Of a stretch of DNA of 64,000 bases, positions 1-8,925 are shown one piece after another (the first letter of the stretch is position 1; every line of letters begins with the position of its first letter). The DNA lies in contig OZ257148.1 in the NCBI GenBank assembly GCA_965279285.1, forward strand, positions 2,219,503 through 2,283,502, in the 5' to 3' direction. Source of the DNA: G965279335 sp965279285 (GTDB lineage: Bacteria; Pseudomonadota; Gammaproteobacteria; DSM-16500). Position numbers and translations under genes: made by a program. The notes under the pieces are model-generated. The model ran no database searches, had not been told where the DNA came from, and saw only the letters and a program-made list of their open reading frames with translations.

Positions 1-91
1 TTAAACGTTGCACTCACACGCGGCCTCATCACTGAGTAGTTACGCAAATAATCAGGGCTTTCATAACAATCGCAGCTATGACATAATTTTT

Positions 92-190
92 GTAATAATT
101 CAGTAGCCAAGGCTGGTGGGCACGCTGCGCTTTGCCCACCCTACAAAAAATTATAAAATGTAGGGTGGGCAAAGCGCAGCGTGCCCACCA
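92..190. repeat. Palindromic intergenic element, core A
   Basis: Two perfect 31-bp arms (115-145 and 159-189) carry the GGTGGGCACGCTGCGCTTTG core and its complement. The left end, TAATAATTCAGTAGCC, is a variant of the family terminus; the right terminus is missing. A second terminus-like scrap (ACTGAGTAGTTAC) lies at 32-44. The element sits just upstream of dapE, so the natural dapE start must lie after it. Bases 1-91 otherwise show no gene. Confidence 0.85.
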
Positions 191-218
191 AACTTCTTTT
201 ATTTTCAGGGTAATTATC

Positions 219-1376
219 ATGTCAACAGCTTTAGAGCTCACCCAACAATTAATTCGCTGCCCTTCTCTCACACCGGATGACGCAGGCTGCCAAATATTAA
301 TTGCTGAACGCTTAAAAAAAGCGGGATTTACCATTGAAACCATGCGTTTTGCTGATGTTGATAATTTGTGGGCGCGCTATGGCACCCACGGCCCTTTATT
401 AGTTTTTGCGGGACATACTGACGTTGTACCAACGGGTCCACTTTCAGCTTGGCTTTCTGATCCTTTTACACCAACAATTCGTGATGAATTTTTATATGGT
501 CGCGGTGCCGCAGATATGAAAAGTGGTTTAGCCGCTATGATTATTGCAGCAGAAAATTTCATTCAACAATACCCTGATTTTCCGGGCTCTATCGCTTTTT
601 TAATTACCAGTGATGAAGAAGGCATTAGCATTAACGGCACAAAAAAAGTGATTGAAACACTTGTCGATAGAAATGAAAAAATTGATTATTGCATCATAGG
701 CGAAGCAACCAGCGAAAAAAACATTGGCGATCAAATTCGCGTAGGACGACGAGGCTCACTCAGTGGAAAATTAAATATTATCGGCAAACAAGGCCATATT
801 GCCTTTCCACAACTCGCTAACAACCCTATTCATGCTGCTGCTCACGCTCTATATGAGCTTACTACGATAACCTGGGATAAAGGCAATGAATTTTTTCCTG
901 CAACTAGTTTTCAAATTTCAAATATTCATGCAGGAACAGGGGCATCCAATGTCATTCCTGGAAACTTAGAAATTAGCTTTAATTTTCGTTATTCCACTGC
1001 AGTTACCGCTGAAGAATTACAACAAAAAGTAACACAATTGCTTGAAAAACATCAATTAACATTTGATTTACAATGGGACCACTCTGCTCAGCCTTTTTTA
1101 ACTCGACACGGCTCACTCATTACCGCAACACAAGCGAGCATTCAAACACTGTTTGGCTTAAATACTGTATTATCAACCGGTGGCGGCACTTCTGATGGTC
1201 GTTTTATCGCGCCAGCCGAAGCTGAAGTCATAGAATTAGGGCCGTGCAATGCCAGTGTTCATCAAATCAATGAACATGTCCGTATTGCAGATTTAGATAA
1301 ATTAGTCTTATTGTACCAAGCAATAACAAAGAAATTATTTAAACTCTCTGTTGCACTTCCCCCCGATCTCGTTTAA
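219..1376 (+). CDS. dapE: Succinyl-diaminopimelate desuccinylase DapE
   Basis: Cytoplasmic dinuclear-zinc M20 hydrolase that cleaves N-succinyl-LL-diaminopimelate to succinate and LL-DAP in lysine and peptidoglycan precursor synthesis. With the start at 219 the protein is 385 aa, close to the usual 375. GHTDVVP (H66, D68), GRGAADMKSG (D99 metal bridge), SDEEG (E133/E134 catalytic and metal pair) and a C-terminal GGGTSDGRF are all visible. The frame is open back to 132, but that extension only translates the palindromic repeat, and the ATG at 219 follows an AGGG-like ribosome site. It stands alone before tRNA-Ser. Function is confident; the start is very likely. Confidence 0.96.
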   Translation: MSTALELTQQLIRCPSLTPDDAGCQILIAERLKKAGFTIETMRFADVDNLWARYGTHGPLLVFAGHTDVVPTGPLSAWLSDPFTPTIRDEFLYGRGAADMKSGLAAMIIAAENFIQQYPDFPGSIAFLITSDEEGISINGTKKVIETLVDRNEKIDYCIIGEATSEKNIGDQIRVGRRGSLSGKLNIIGKQGHIAFPQLANNPIHAAAHALYELTTITWDKGNEFFPATSFQISNIHAGTGASNVIPGNLEISFNFRYSTAVTAEELQQKVTQLLEKHQLTFDLQWDHSAQPFLTRHGSLITATQASIQTLFGLNTVLSTGGGTSDGRFIAPAEAEVIELGPCNASVHQINEHVRIADLDKLVLLYQAITKKLFKLSVALPPDLV

Positions 1377-1400
1377 CCTTACGCACCAATGAAATACGTG

Positions 1401-1492
1401 GGAGAGATGGCCGAGCGGTCGAAGGCGCACGCCTGGAAAGTGTGTGTACGTCTAACGACGTACCGAGGGTTCGAATCCCTCTCTCTCCGCCA
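1401..1492 (+). tRNA. tRNA-Ser (GGA)
   Basis: A class II tRNA fold is readable by eye. The 7-bp acceptor stem GGAGAGA/TCTCTCC is followed by G and an encoded CCA. The anticodon stem CACGC/GTGTG encloses loop CTGGAAA (anticodon GGA). A long variable arm (TACGTCTAACGACGTA) and a T loop with GGTTCGAATCC complete it. The long variable arm fits serine. It lies 15 bp upstream of the 4.5S RNA. Confidence 0.95.
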
Positions 1493-1507
1493 GTTTGACC
1501 TTTTTAT

Positions 1508-1620
1508 GGTAGTGAATATCGGTCCTTTCGCAATGATATGTCGCGAACCCCGCCAGATCCGGAAGGAAGCAACGGTAGTGACAAATTCATGTGCCGAAAT
1601 GTGGCTGATATTTGCTGCCT
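1508..1620 (+). ncRNA. ffs: 4.5S RNA (bacterial SRP RNA)
   Basis: RNA component of the signal recognition particle, which binds Ffh and targets nascent membrane proteins. The diagnostic apical domain is present: CAGATCCGGAAGGAAGCAAC with GGAA tetraloop and symmetric loop. The flanks can pair along the length: GGTAGTGAATATC at 1508-1520 with GATATTTGCTGCC at 1607-1619, plus TGTGCCG later. A short T run follows at 1623-1627. Exact ends are inferred from the terminal pairing. Confidence 0.93.
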
Positions 1621-1656
1621 CCATTTTTAAAGCACACCATAGCGGAGTGTTGAATC

Positions 1657-2355
1657 ATGAAACCATCTCTCATCGCCGAACCTTATGCTCATTATATTGC
1701 TGATATTTTAATGAAATTTGAAAATGGCAAACCATTGACTAATGATCAACTTAATTTCTTAATTAGCCACGAAAAAACCTTAAGTAATTATGCTCTAGAT
1801 TTAGTAATAAAATATTATTTAACTGCACATCAAAAAACACCTGACAAATCATTATCATTTACGATTCCTCAAGAAGAAATCGACCGGGAAAATGTTATCT
1901 CTATTCGAGATGCGGTGCAAAACTTATTAAGCCGTAACTTAACTCATATCGACTTAAAAATGACGTTTACCCAATTTTTACAATTTAAAAAAGTTGGCTT
2001 ACATGAACTTGTTTACTGGCATGGACCACAATTTCTTTCTCGCACTTTTCCTTATCTGCGCGCTTTACCAAAAATAGTTTATGTACAGTGGGGAAAATTA
2101 TTTGGCGTAATCAATCTTTTCAATCCTGAAGGAAAAGTAATTTTAAATGGCGATGTATTAATGTATTTTGAGGAACGCAACGAGCGCAGCTTAACTAAAT
2201 GTATTCTTGATTATAGCGATACACACAAAATTGAATACCGACTAGCAAACACTCCGACACCTGTTGATGCGCCTGAACCCATCCTAATCAATGCCCCCCT
2301 TCATTTAACACCCAATCTTAGCCATAAACTTTATGAAATTCTACCCACTGATTAA
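1657..2355 (+). CDS. Hypothetical protein, 232 aa
   Basis: I do not recognise this protein. It is 232 aa, has no signal peptide or clear membrane segment, and is moderately Leu/Lys rich. The middle region (about 120-190), with LHELVYWHGPQFLSRTFPYLRAL and a later VYVQWGKLFGVINLF stretch, looks like a compact globular domain. It follows the 4.5S RNA after a short T run and converges with lspA, leaving 22 bp between stop codons. Codon use resembles its core neighbours, so it is probably a genuine lineage-conserved gene. No function is proposed. Confidence 0.7.
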   Translation: MKPSLIAEPYAHYIADILMKFENGKPLTNDQLNFLISHEKTLSNYALDLVIKYYLTAHQKTPDKSLSFTIPQEEIDRENVISIRDAVQNLLSRNLTHIDLKMTFTQFLQFKKVGLHELVYWHGPQFLSRTFPYLRALPKIVYVQWGKLFGVINLFNPEGKVILNGDVLMYFEERNERSLTKCILDYSDTHKIEYRLANTPTPVDAPEPILINAPLHLTPNLSHKLYEILPTD

Positions 2356-2377
2356 GATAGTCATCATCACCAATGAA

Positions 2378-2863
2378 TTATTTTTTATTAAAAAACAACG
2401 CATCGCAAAACAACATCACAGCCCCAATACAAATAGCAGAGTCTGCGACATTAAACACCGGCCAATGCAAAGAAGAAATATAAAAATCGAGGAAATCAAC
2501 AACATGCCCATAACTAAAACGATCCCAAAGATTACCTAATGCGCCGCCTACAACGAAGGCTAACGCTATACCCAACCATCTTTGCTGCGCAGACAAGCGA
2601 TACATCCAAATTAAAATAATAATACTTACAATAATAGCGACGATACCAAATAACCAAATTTGCCAACCCGATGCTTTATCTAAAAAACTAAATGCGGAAC
2701 CAGTGTTATATTGCAAGGTTAAATTAAAATTTGACCTGACCGGTAAAGGCATAAATTCAGTTAAATGTTTAAGAGCCCATAATTTACTAACGCGATCAAG
2801 AATAACAACCAAAATAGAAATCCAAATCCATTTAAGACCGGTTGAAAATAACTTAGCTATCAT
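2378..2863 (-). CDS. lspA: Lipoprotein signal peptidase LspA
   Basis: Inner-membrane aspartyl protease that removes the signal peptide from diacylglyceryl-modified prolipoproteins. The 161-aa length is typical. Four hydrophobic segments are seen at roughly 12-28, 66-88, 97-113 and 137-156. The family blocks GNLWDRF...VVDFLDF and FNVADSAI place the catalytic aspartates at D123 and D141. It belongs to the conserved ribF-ileS-lspA order, but a palindromic element separates it from ileS. Confidence 0.96.
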   Translation of the reverse strand: MIAKLFSTGLKWIWISILVVILDRVSKLWALKHLTEFMPLPVRSNFNLTLQYNTGSAFSFLDKASGWQIWLFGIVAIIVSIIILIWMYRLSAQQRWLGIALAFVVGGALGNLWDRFSYGHVVDFLDFYISSLHWPVFNVADSAICIGAVMLFCDALFFNKK

Positions 2864-2884
2864 GTTGATGATCCTTATTTATAT

Positions 2885-3023
2885 CTATTCAATACTCAAG
2901 AGTTTGGTGGGCACGCTGCGCTTTGCCCACCCTACAAAAGCTTGTCATGCCAGCGTGCTTCCAGCTGGCATCGCATCTAGGAAAGCGCAGCGTGCCCACC
3001 AAGCTCTGGCTGTTAAATAGCTG
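2885..3023. repeat. Palindromic element, core A with nested hairpin
   Basis: The GGTGGGCACGCTGCGC arm at about 2905-2938 is mirrored by AAAGCGCAGCGTGCCCACC ending near 3000. A second hairpin is nested in the centre (ATGCCAGCGTG...CAGCTGGCAT). The right terminus, TGTTAAATAGCTGC, is a degenerate GCTGAATAGTTAC. It interrupts the ribF-ileS-lspA transcription unit. Confidence 0.85.
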
Positions 3024-3027
3024 CTAT

Positions 3028-5838
3028 TTAAGCAAACTTCCGCACCTCACCCTCACCATCGACATTAACAACACAACGCCCACAAAGTGTTGGGTGCGCT
3101 ACATTTCTGCCAATATCCTCCATTCGATGCCAACAACGCTCACACTTTTGATATGTCACTGGCGTCACAACTAAAGATAATTCTGGCACTTCTGTTGCAA
3201 TCACTTCCGGCATAGGTGAGTTTAGTAAATGCACTTTTGTCTCTGACGTAATTAAGACAAAACGTAATTCATTTTCTAATGCATCTAATTGCGTTTTTAA
3301 TTCTGCTTCGCAATAAAGATCAACCGCAGCCTCTAATGCCGAACCTAATTTTCCTGCATTACGTTGCGCTTCAATTTCTTTATTAACTGCATCGCGCACC
3401 TGACGTAATTTTTCCCAATACACAGAATTCATTAATTCTTTTTCTGCTAGCTTCGGTAAATCTTGATACCACGTATTTAAGAATACTGATTCATTACGTT
3501 TCCCGGGAATATATTGCCAAATTTCTTCTGCTGTAAAACTTAAAATCGGCGCCATCCAACGCACCAAGGCTTCAATAATATGATACATTGCGGTTTGTGC
3601 TGAACGCCGCGCCAAGCTGTTTGTTTGCACGGTGTATTGACGATCTTTAATAATGTCCAAATAAAAACTTCCCATATCAATCGAGCAAAACTGATGAATT
3701 TTCCGATAAATTGCATGGAATTGATAAGTTTCATAAGCATGGATAATTTCATCTTGTGTCCGTCTTGCTTGGTCCACGGCCCAACGATCTAGTGCTAACA
3801 TTTTTTTCTCTTTCACTAAATCTTTATCAGGATCAAAGCCATCAAGATTAGCCAAGAAAAAACGCGCTGTATTGCGTAATCGACGATATGTTTCAGAAGT
3901 ACGTAATAAAATTTCATCTGAAACATTAATTTCTGTTCGATAATCAATGGAAGCAACCCATAAACGCAACACATCGGCGCCTAATGATTGGATGACTTTT
4001 TCTGGTAACATGACATTACCCAAGGACTTCGACATTTTTCGTCCTTGACCATCAACAACATAACCATGAGTCAACACTGTTTTATAAGGCTCATGATTAT
4101 TCATCGCTAATGAAGCAAGCAATGATGATTGAAACCAACCGCGATGTTGATCTGAACCTTCTAAATATAAATCTGCTGGAAAACCTAGCTGTGGATTTTG
4201 ACGCAATACACATTCATTGGTAACACCCGAATCAAACCACACATCCAAGATATCTAAACATTTTTTATAATTTTCTGCGTCAGAACCTAAAAGAGTCGCA
4301 GGATCCAAACCATACCAGGCATCAACACCGGTTTTTTCTACCGCTGCGGCAACTTTTTCTAGTAAATGAATACTATCAGGATGTGGTTCACCTGTTTCTT
4401 TATGCATGAATAAAGCAATCGGCACTCCCCATGTACGTTGGCGTGACACACACCAATCAGGACGCTTTTCGATCATCGAATAAATTCGATTTAAACCCCA
4501 ATCAGGAATCCATGCTACTTGCTTAATCGCTGTTAAAGCAGCCGTACGTAACCCATTTTTATCTAAACTAATAAACCATTGTGGTGTTGCTCGAAAAATT
4601 AATGGTGTTTTATGACGCCAGCAATGAGGATAACTATGTGAAATTTTTTCTATACTTAATAAATTATTATTCGCTTTTAATGTTTCTATCAGCACATCAT
4701 GCACTTTATTAACATGCATACCGGCAAACAAAGGCGTTGTCGAAATATAACAACCATCATCACCGACGGGATTTTCAACCGGTAAATGATATTTTTTGCC
4801 AATGACAAAATCATCTTCACCGTGCGCAGGTGCGGTATGTACAGCACCGGTACCTGCTTCTGTTGTCACATGCTCACCACAAACAACAGGGACGCACCGA
4901 TCAAACAAAGGATGTTTTAAAATCACGTTTTCTAATTTTTCACCTAACACTGTACCTAACACAGAGTATTTTTTAATTCCATAACGTTCCATTACACTGC
5001 TTAACATATCATGTGCAATCAATAATCGTTCTGTCGGCGTTTGCACTAATGCATATTCCAATAATGCATTAAGTGCAACCGCTTGGTTTGCTGGCAGAGT
5101 CCATGCTGTCGTTGTCCAAATTGGAATTGATATAACTCCCTCTCCAACGACTTCCGATGAAAAATGTGATAATAGATTTTTTTCATCGACTACTTGAAAT
5201 CGCACATCAATGGCAAAGGAAGTTTTATCCGCATATTCAACTTCTGCTTCTGCTAATGCTGAGCTGCAATCTAAACACCAATAAACTGGCTTATAACCTT
5301 TTTGTAAATGACCATTTTTTAATATTTTCGCTAAGCTACGTATCGTATTAGCTTCATACGTAAAATCCATCGTGAGATAAGGATGCTCCCAATCACTCAC
5401 CACACCTAAACGTTTAAATTCTTCTCGTTGAATATCAATAAAACCCGCTGCATAGTCTCGGCAAGCTTTACGAAACTCTGGCACACTGACTTTATGTCCT
5501 GGTTTCCCCAATTTTTTTTCTACATTTAACTCTATCGGTAAGCCATGACAATCCCAGCCTGGAACATAAGGAGCATCATAACCACTGATGGTTTTTGATT
5601 TCAAAACAATGTCTTTTAATACTTTATTAACTGCTGTTCCCATATGAATATGACCATTTGCATAAGGAGGGCCATCATGCAAAATAAAACGTTTTCGTTT
5701 CTTGCCTAATTCACGTAATTTTCCATATAAATTTAAGGTCTGCCATTTTTTTAAAATTTCTAACTCACGCAGCGACAGATTTGCTTTCATCGGAAAATCT
5801 GTTTTTGGTAAATTCAATGTGGATTTATAATCACTCAT
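3028..5838 (-). CDS. ileS: Isoleucyl-tRNA synthetase
   Basis: Class I aminoacyl-tRNA synthetase that charges tRNA-Ile in the cytoplasm. The 936-aa length is normal for the bacterial type. Visible landmarks are the HIGH-type motif in PPYANGHIHMGTAVNK near the N-terminus, the CP1 editing domain with TTTAWTLPANQAV, the KMSKS loop (GRKMSKSLGN), and a C-terminal zinc ribbon (CERCWHRMEDIG...CGRC). It follows ribF with one base between the genes, so the two are surely co-transcribed and probably translationally coupled. Confidence 0.98.
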   Translation of the reverse strand: MSDYKSTLNLPKTDFPMKANLSLRELEILKKWQTLNLYGKLRELGKKRKRFILHDGPPYANGHIHMGTAVNKVLKDIVLKSKTISGYDAPYVPGWDCHGLPIELNVEKKLGKPGHKVSVPEFRKACRDYAAGFIDIQREEFKRLGVVSDWEHPYLTMDFTYEANTIRSLAKILKNGHLQKGYKPVYWCLDCSSALAEAEVEYADKTSFAIDVRFQVVDEKNLLSHFSSEVVGEGVISIPIWTTTAWTLPANQAVALNALLEYALVQTPTERLLIAHDMLSSVMERYGIKKYSVLGTVLGEKLENVILKHPLFDRCVPVVCGEHVTTEAGTGAVHTAPAHGEDDFVIGKKYHLPVENPVGDDGCYISTTPLFAGMHVNKVHDVLIETLKANNNLLSIEKISHSYPHCWRHKTPLIFRATPQWFISLDKNGLRTAALTAIKQVAWIPDWGLNRIYSMIEKRPDWCVSRQRTWGVPIALFMHKETGEPHPDSIHLLEKVAAAVEKTGVDAWYGLDPATLLGSDAENYKKCLDILDVWFDSGVTNECVLRQNPQLGFPADLYLEGSDQHRGWFQSSLLASLAMNNHEPYKTVLTHGYVVDGQGRKMSKSLGNVMLPEKVIQSLGADVLRLWVASIDYRTEINVSDEILLRTSETYRRLRNTARFFLANLDGFDPDKDLVKEKKMLALDRWAVDQARRTQDEIIHAYETYQFHAIYRKIHQFCSIDMGSFYLDIIKDRQYTVQTNSLARRSAQTAMYHIIEALVRWMAPILSFTAEEIWQYIPGKRNESVFLNTWYQDLPKLAEKELMNSVYWEKLRQVRDAVNKEIEAQRNAGKLGSALEAAVDLYCEAELKTQLDALENELRFVLITSETKVHLLNSPMPEVIATEVPELSLVVTPVTYQKCERCWHRMEDIGRNVAHPTLCGRCVVNVDGEGEVRKFA

Positions 5839-5839
5839 C

Positions 5840-6781
5840 TTAACCCTCTCTTTTCTTCACAAAATAATTTCGCGCTTGTTCTACATCATGCTGAATTTGT
5901 TGCTGCAATAATTCAAGCGTAGAAAAACACGCTTGATCACGTATTTTTTCCAAAAATTCAACTTTGACATGCTGGCCATAAATGTCACGATTAAAATCAA
6001 ATAGATAAACTTCAAGTATATCTTCGGTACCATTCACCGTAGGACGATTACCAACACTAGCCACTCCCAGCAACGGCCCAGCGTCGATTCCAAACAAACG
6101 TACTGCATACACTCCTTTTACGGGAGTCACTAAACGATGTAAATAAATATTTGCGGTGGGAAATCCTAACACCCTACCCAATTTATCGCCGTGCACAACA
6201 CGACCTTGCATACTATAAGGATGACCCAATAATTTCATCGCTAAACATAAATCCGACTGTTCTAACGCCGTGCGAATTTGTGTACTGCTAACACGCACAC
6301 CATCAACTAAAAAGCTCCCCATTTTTTCTACAGTATAGCCATAGCGCTGACTTAATTCTTGTAAAAAAGCAAAGTCCCCTTGGCGATCATGACCAAAATG
6401 AAAATCATCGCCTACGATTAAATGCTTTACCGCTAATTTTTGGTATAAAATTTGCTCAACAAACTCTTTTGCGCTTAAGCTGGCCAGCTTTTTATCAAAA
6501 CGCACTAAAAATACTTGATCCATACAGTAATGAATAAATTCACTCATTTGTTCACGCCATCGCGTTAACCTTGGCATTGAGTTATTCGGACTAAAAAATT
6601 CTTTCGGCAAGGGATCAAAAGTCATTACTGCAGCAGAAAGGCCTAATTCTATAGCTTTTTTTTTCACTTGTGCCAATAATGCTTGATGACCCAGATGCAC
6701 GCCATCAAAATTGCCTATCGTTAGCACACACCCTTGTTGGTGCGGCTTGAGATGATATAATCCCCGTATAAGCTCTGTCAT
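5840..6781 (-). CDS. ribF: Bifunctional riboflavin kinase / FAD synthetase RibF
   Basis: Makes FMN from riboflavin and FAD from FMN, using ATP. The 313-aa protein has the N-terminal nucleotidyltransferase domain (TIGNFDGVHLGHQALL at about 22-37, later HLIVGDDFHFGHDRQGD) and the C-terminal flavokinase domain (LGFPTANI, KGVYAVRL). It is first of the ribF-ileS pair. I see no FMN riboswitch upstream; the 118-bp gap to the divergent gene probably holds its promoter. Confidence 0.96.
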   Translation of the reverse strand: MTELIRGLYHLKPHQQGCVLTIGNFDGVHLGHQALLAQVKKKAIELGLSAAVMTFDPLPKEFFSPNNSMPRLTRWREQMSEFIHYCMDQVFLVRFDKKLASLSAKEFVEQILYQKLAVKHLIVGDDFHFGHDRQGDFAFLQELSQRYGYTVEKMGSFLVDGVRVSSTQIRTALEQSDLCLAMKLLGHPYSMQGRVVHGDKLGRVLGFPTANIYLHRLVTPVKGVYAVRLFGIDAGPLLGVASVGNRPTVNGTEDILEVYLFDFNRDIYGQHVKVEFLEKIRDQACFSTLELLQQQIQHDVEQARNYFVKKREG

Positions 6782-6898
6782 TAAATAATTTTTCCAATAA
6801 AATCATGGATAAAAAGAATAAATGCAGTATACGCATATTTTCAAGAGAACAACATATGTGTTACATTAAGTATATTAGTTAAAATAACGAGAATCATT

Positions 6899-7621
6899 AT
6901 GAGCCTATCACCCGACAGCACCGTCATGATATTTAGCAGCTTCTTAGTTGATAGGCAAAAAATTGATGCGCCATCTGCCGCCGGTCAGACTCGCACAAGC
7001 TCACAAAAAACGGATTCCTTAACGTCCACTAGCCCTAGTAATTTAAATCCAGAAAAAATTGACCCTGGCCGACAAGCTTGGGCAACTGCAAAAAAATTAC
7101 TAACTGATAGAGCAGGCGTGTTTAGTGAAATGGTTGCTCTGTACACTCAAAGAACACTCGCTAGAATTTTCTCTCTCAGTGACGAAACAAAAACATTAGA
7201 AATTACCGACTCTGCTCTCGGTAAACTACCTAAATCAGGTGAGAATAATCCAAACAAACAATTATCTGAACAACAAACAAAATTAAGAGAATCCCAAGTT
7301 CAGGTTGAGGGCACAATTAATCTCTTAAAAAACAATTCAAAACTTGTTTTTGATGCACAAGACACTCAGTTTGCTAATCTAATAAAACTAGGTGCACTTA
7401 AATCAACTGAGGTAGCCAATAGCCAACCGGTTCGTAATCAAATAAAAAAAGAAAATGAAAATATTAAAAAAATCGATAACGAATGTAAGATTGTGGAAAA
7501 AAAGGGCTCTGAACTTTCTGTAGACGTTAGTAATTTTGCCAAACTTGTAAAAAAACGCGCGCCGGAACAAGTGATTGCCACCATGCAAGACCAGCAAAAA
7601 GGGACGAGAAAAGAACTGTAA
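6899..7621 (+). CDS. Hypothetical coiled-coil-prone protein, 240 aa
   Basis: Not recognised. The first ~60 residues are Ser/Thr/Gln/Lys-rich and look disordered (TSSQKTDSLTSTSPSNLNP). Residues about 120-220 are charged, heptad-like and probably coiled coil (IKKENENIKKIDNECKIVE). The tail is basic (KGTRKEL). There is no signal peptide or TM segment. It stands alone, divergent from ribF and followed by a palindromic element. The composition resembles effector-like orphans of intracellular Legionellales, but nothing proves secretion. Confidence 0.65.
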   Translation: MSLSPDSTVMIFSSFLVDRQKIDAPSAAGQTRTSSQKTDSLTSTSPSNLNPEKIDPGRQAWATAKKLLTDRAGVFSEMVALYTQRTLARIFSLSDETKTLEITDSALGKLPKSGENNPNKQLSEQQTKLRESQVQVEGTINLLKNNSKLVFDAQDTQFANLIKLGALKSTEVANSQPVRNQIKKENENIKKIDNECKIVEKKGSELSVDVSNFAKLVKKRAPEQVIATMQDQQKGTRKEL

Positions 7622-7673
7622 CTATCTGCGAAAATAAAGCAATAAACACTGCTTACTTTGCTAGTATTTACTG

Positions 7674-7825
7674 GTAACTATTCAGCGGCCAGGGAGCACG
7701 TGAGCGTATAGCTTAAAATGCCGCTCCAAGCGAAACATCCCTGTTTTAGGCTTGCCATCCATGGCAAGCAAGTCGCTTTATTTTAAGCTATACGCTCACG
7801 TGCTCCCTGGCCGCTGAATAGTTAC
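7674..7825. repeat. Palindromic element, core B
   Basis: This 152-bp element has perfect 46-bp inverted arms (7674-7719 and 7780-7825). They begin GTAACTATTCAGCGG and continue through GGGAGCACGTGAGCGTATAG. A separate 20-bp palindrome (GCTTGCCATCCATGGCAAGC) lies in the centre. The outer ends match those of the core-A elements while the core does not. Confidence 0.9.
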
Positions 7826-7844
7826 ATTTATTGCTCTTAAATTA

Positions 7845-8003
7845 TTAAACAACTCCCAACAGCAATAAAATAATTAAAATTAATAACAGAGCCCCTATCC
7901 CCCCGCTTGGTCCATACCCCCAGCTTTTACTGTGTGGCCACAAGGGTACCACGCCAAGCAACATCAAGATCAATATGATAATTAACAGTGTTGAAATAGT
8001 CAT
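7845..8003 (-). CDS. DUF3309 small membrane protein
   Basis: A 52-aa protein starting at MTISTLLIIILILML. It has two hydrophobic segments around a central WPHSKSWGYGPSGG loop, the hallmark of the DUF3309 family of tiny membrane proteins. The longer in-frame start (8042) is rejected because AGGAGA sits a few bases before the ATG at 8003. Function is unknown; relatives often neighbour stress genes, and here it flanks two DUF1328 genes and a csbD-like gene. Confidence 0.85.
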   Translation of the reverse strand: MTISTLLIIILILMLLGVVPLWPHSKSWGYGPSGGIGALLLILIILLLLGVV

Positions 8004-8142
8004 ATATTCTCCTTCTATGCCTGTGAATATGCCACAGCACAACTATCAGTATACCCCGATTAATTACCCAAAACGCATGACAAAAAGCCTAAAGCATTAA
8101 TGCAATGATTATATTTAGAAAATAAATATTTTTTATTTTTTG

Positions 8143-8313
8143 CTATTCTTTTTTTACCAATGCCAGCATTAATACCAACATAATAATAAATAATACTAAA
8201 AATACCGTAAAAATAATTTTAGCAATACCGGCTGCTGCAACAGCTATTCCAGTAAATCCAAACAATCCAGCCACGATAGAAATTAACAGAAAAATCAATG
8301 CCCATTTCAACAT
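8143..8313 (-). CDS. DUF1328 (YtjA-like) membrane protein, copy 1
   Basis: A 56-aa protein read from 8313. It starts MLKWALIFLLISIVAG, continues GLFGFTGIAVAAAGIAKIIF, and ends in charged VKKE. Two TM helices flank the glycine-rich FGFTGIA motif that defines DUF1328, a family of predicted small inner-membrane proteins of unknown function. It is divergent from a second paralogue at 8471. Confident as a family member; role unknown. Confidence 0.85.
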   Translation of the reverse strand: MLKWALIFLLISIVAGLFGFTGIAVAAAGIAKIIFTVFLVLFIIMLVLMLALVKKE

Positions 8314-8470
8314 AAGTCCCCCCGTTAAAATAGTATCGTTAGTTTTATTGAGTATAACATATTCTAGACCCTACGGGGTATTACTTACTCTCTGCGGGTC
8401 TTCCACCTATTGAGTTTAACTTACTCTTGATCAAATAATAATAGTTCTTCAATTAAAAAGGATGCTCCCT

Positions 8471-8635
8471 ATGTTGCAGTGGGTACTAACATTTCTAATC
8501 GTTGCAATCATTGCTGGCTTACTAGGATTCACAGGGATAGCTGTCGCAGCATCACAAATTGCAAAAATTATTTTCTTCATTTTTATTGTTTTATTTTTAG
8601 TATCGCTCGTAATGCATTTATTTAGACGCTCTTAA
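8471..8635 (+). CDS. DUF1328 (YtjA-like) membrane protein, copy 2
   Basis: A 54-aa protein (MLQWVLTFLIVAIIAG...LFRRS) with the same GLLGFTGIAVAA core as the copy at 8143 and two TM segments. A good AAGGA site precedes the ATG at 8471. It lies 29 bp upstream of the csbD-like gene in the same direction, so the two probably share a transcript. The two DUF1328 copies are divergent in place and clearly paralogous, suggesting an inverted local duplication. Confidence 0.85.
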   Translation: MLQWVLTFLIVAIIAGLLGFTGIAVAASQIAKIIFFIFIVLFLVSLVMHLFRRS

Positions 8636-8664
8636 CTTTGTTAACTTACTACAAGGAGATTGTT

Positions 8665-8886
8665 ATGAATAAAGATATCATCAAGGGTCGTTGGAAAGAA
8701 ATCAAAGGCAAAGTAAAACAACAATGGGGAAAGTTCACTGATGATGAAGTCACTCAAATGAATGGCACGTATGAAGAGCTTACGGGAAGATTACAAAAAA
8801 GATATGGCTACCGAGAAGATCAAGCAAAAAAAGAAATTGATATGTTCATCAATAAAAACGGCTGGGGCGATCACGACGACGTATAA
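8665..8886 (+). CDS. CsbD-family stress protein
   Basis: A 73-aa hydrophilic protein starting MNKDIIKGRWKEIKGKVKQQ. It has the CsbD helical-repeat pattern (KGKVKQQWGKFTDDEV, then LTGRLQKRYGYREDQAKKEI). CsbD-like proteins (E. coli YjbJ) are general-stress proteins of unknown mechanism. The start at 8665 is preceded by AAGGAG. A nine-base-pair stem (ATTTTGCCC/GGGCAAAAT, 8895-8923) follows the stop. Confidence 0.9.
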   Translation: MNKDIIKGRWKEIKGKVKQQWGKFTDDEVTQMNGTYEELTGRLQKRYGYREDQAKKEIDMFINKNGWGDHDDV

Positions 8887-8894
8887 AATAGATT

Positions 8895-8923
8895 ATTTTG
8901 CCCTCAATTATTTAGGGGCAAAA
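8895..8923 (+). terminator. Hairpin after csbD-like gene
   Basis: ATTTTGCCC pairs with GGGCAAAAT around a short AT-rich loop. There is no long T run, so this may be an mRNA 3' stabiliser rather than a strong intrinsic terminator. Confidence 0.5.
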
Positions 8924-8925
8924 TC

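Noticed and set aside
132..218. N-terminal extension of dapE
   Set aside because: These codons translate the palindromic repeat; the ATG at 219 matches DapE family starts and length.
29..343. 104-aa minus-strand ORF at the left edge
   Set aside because: It translates the palindromic element and antisense dapE; no ribosome site and no independent support.
1389..1703. ORFs across tRNA-Ser and 4.5S RNA
   Set aside because: Both strands are open by chance over structural RNA genes.
5840..6898. FMN riboswitch at ribF
   Set aside because: The leader is under 120 bp and shows no conserved RFN-element boxes.
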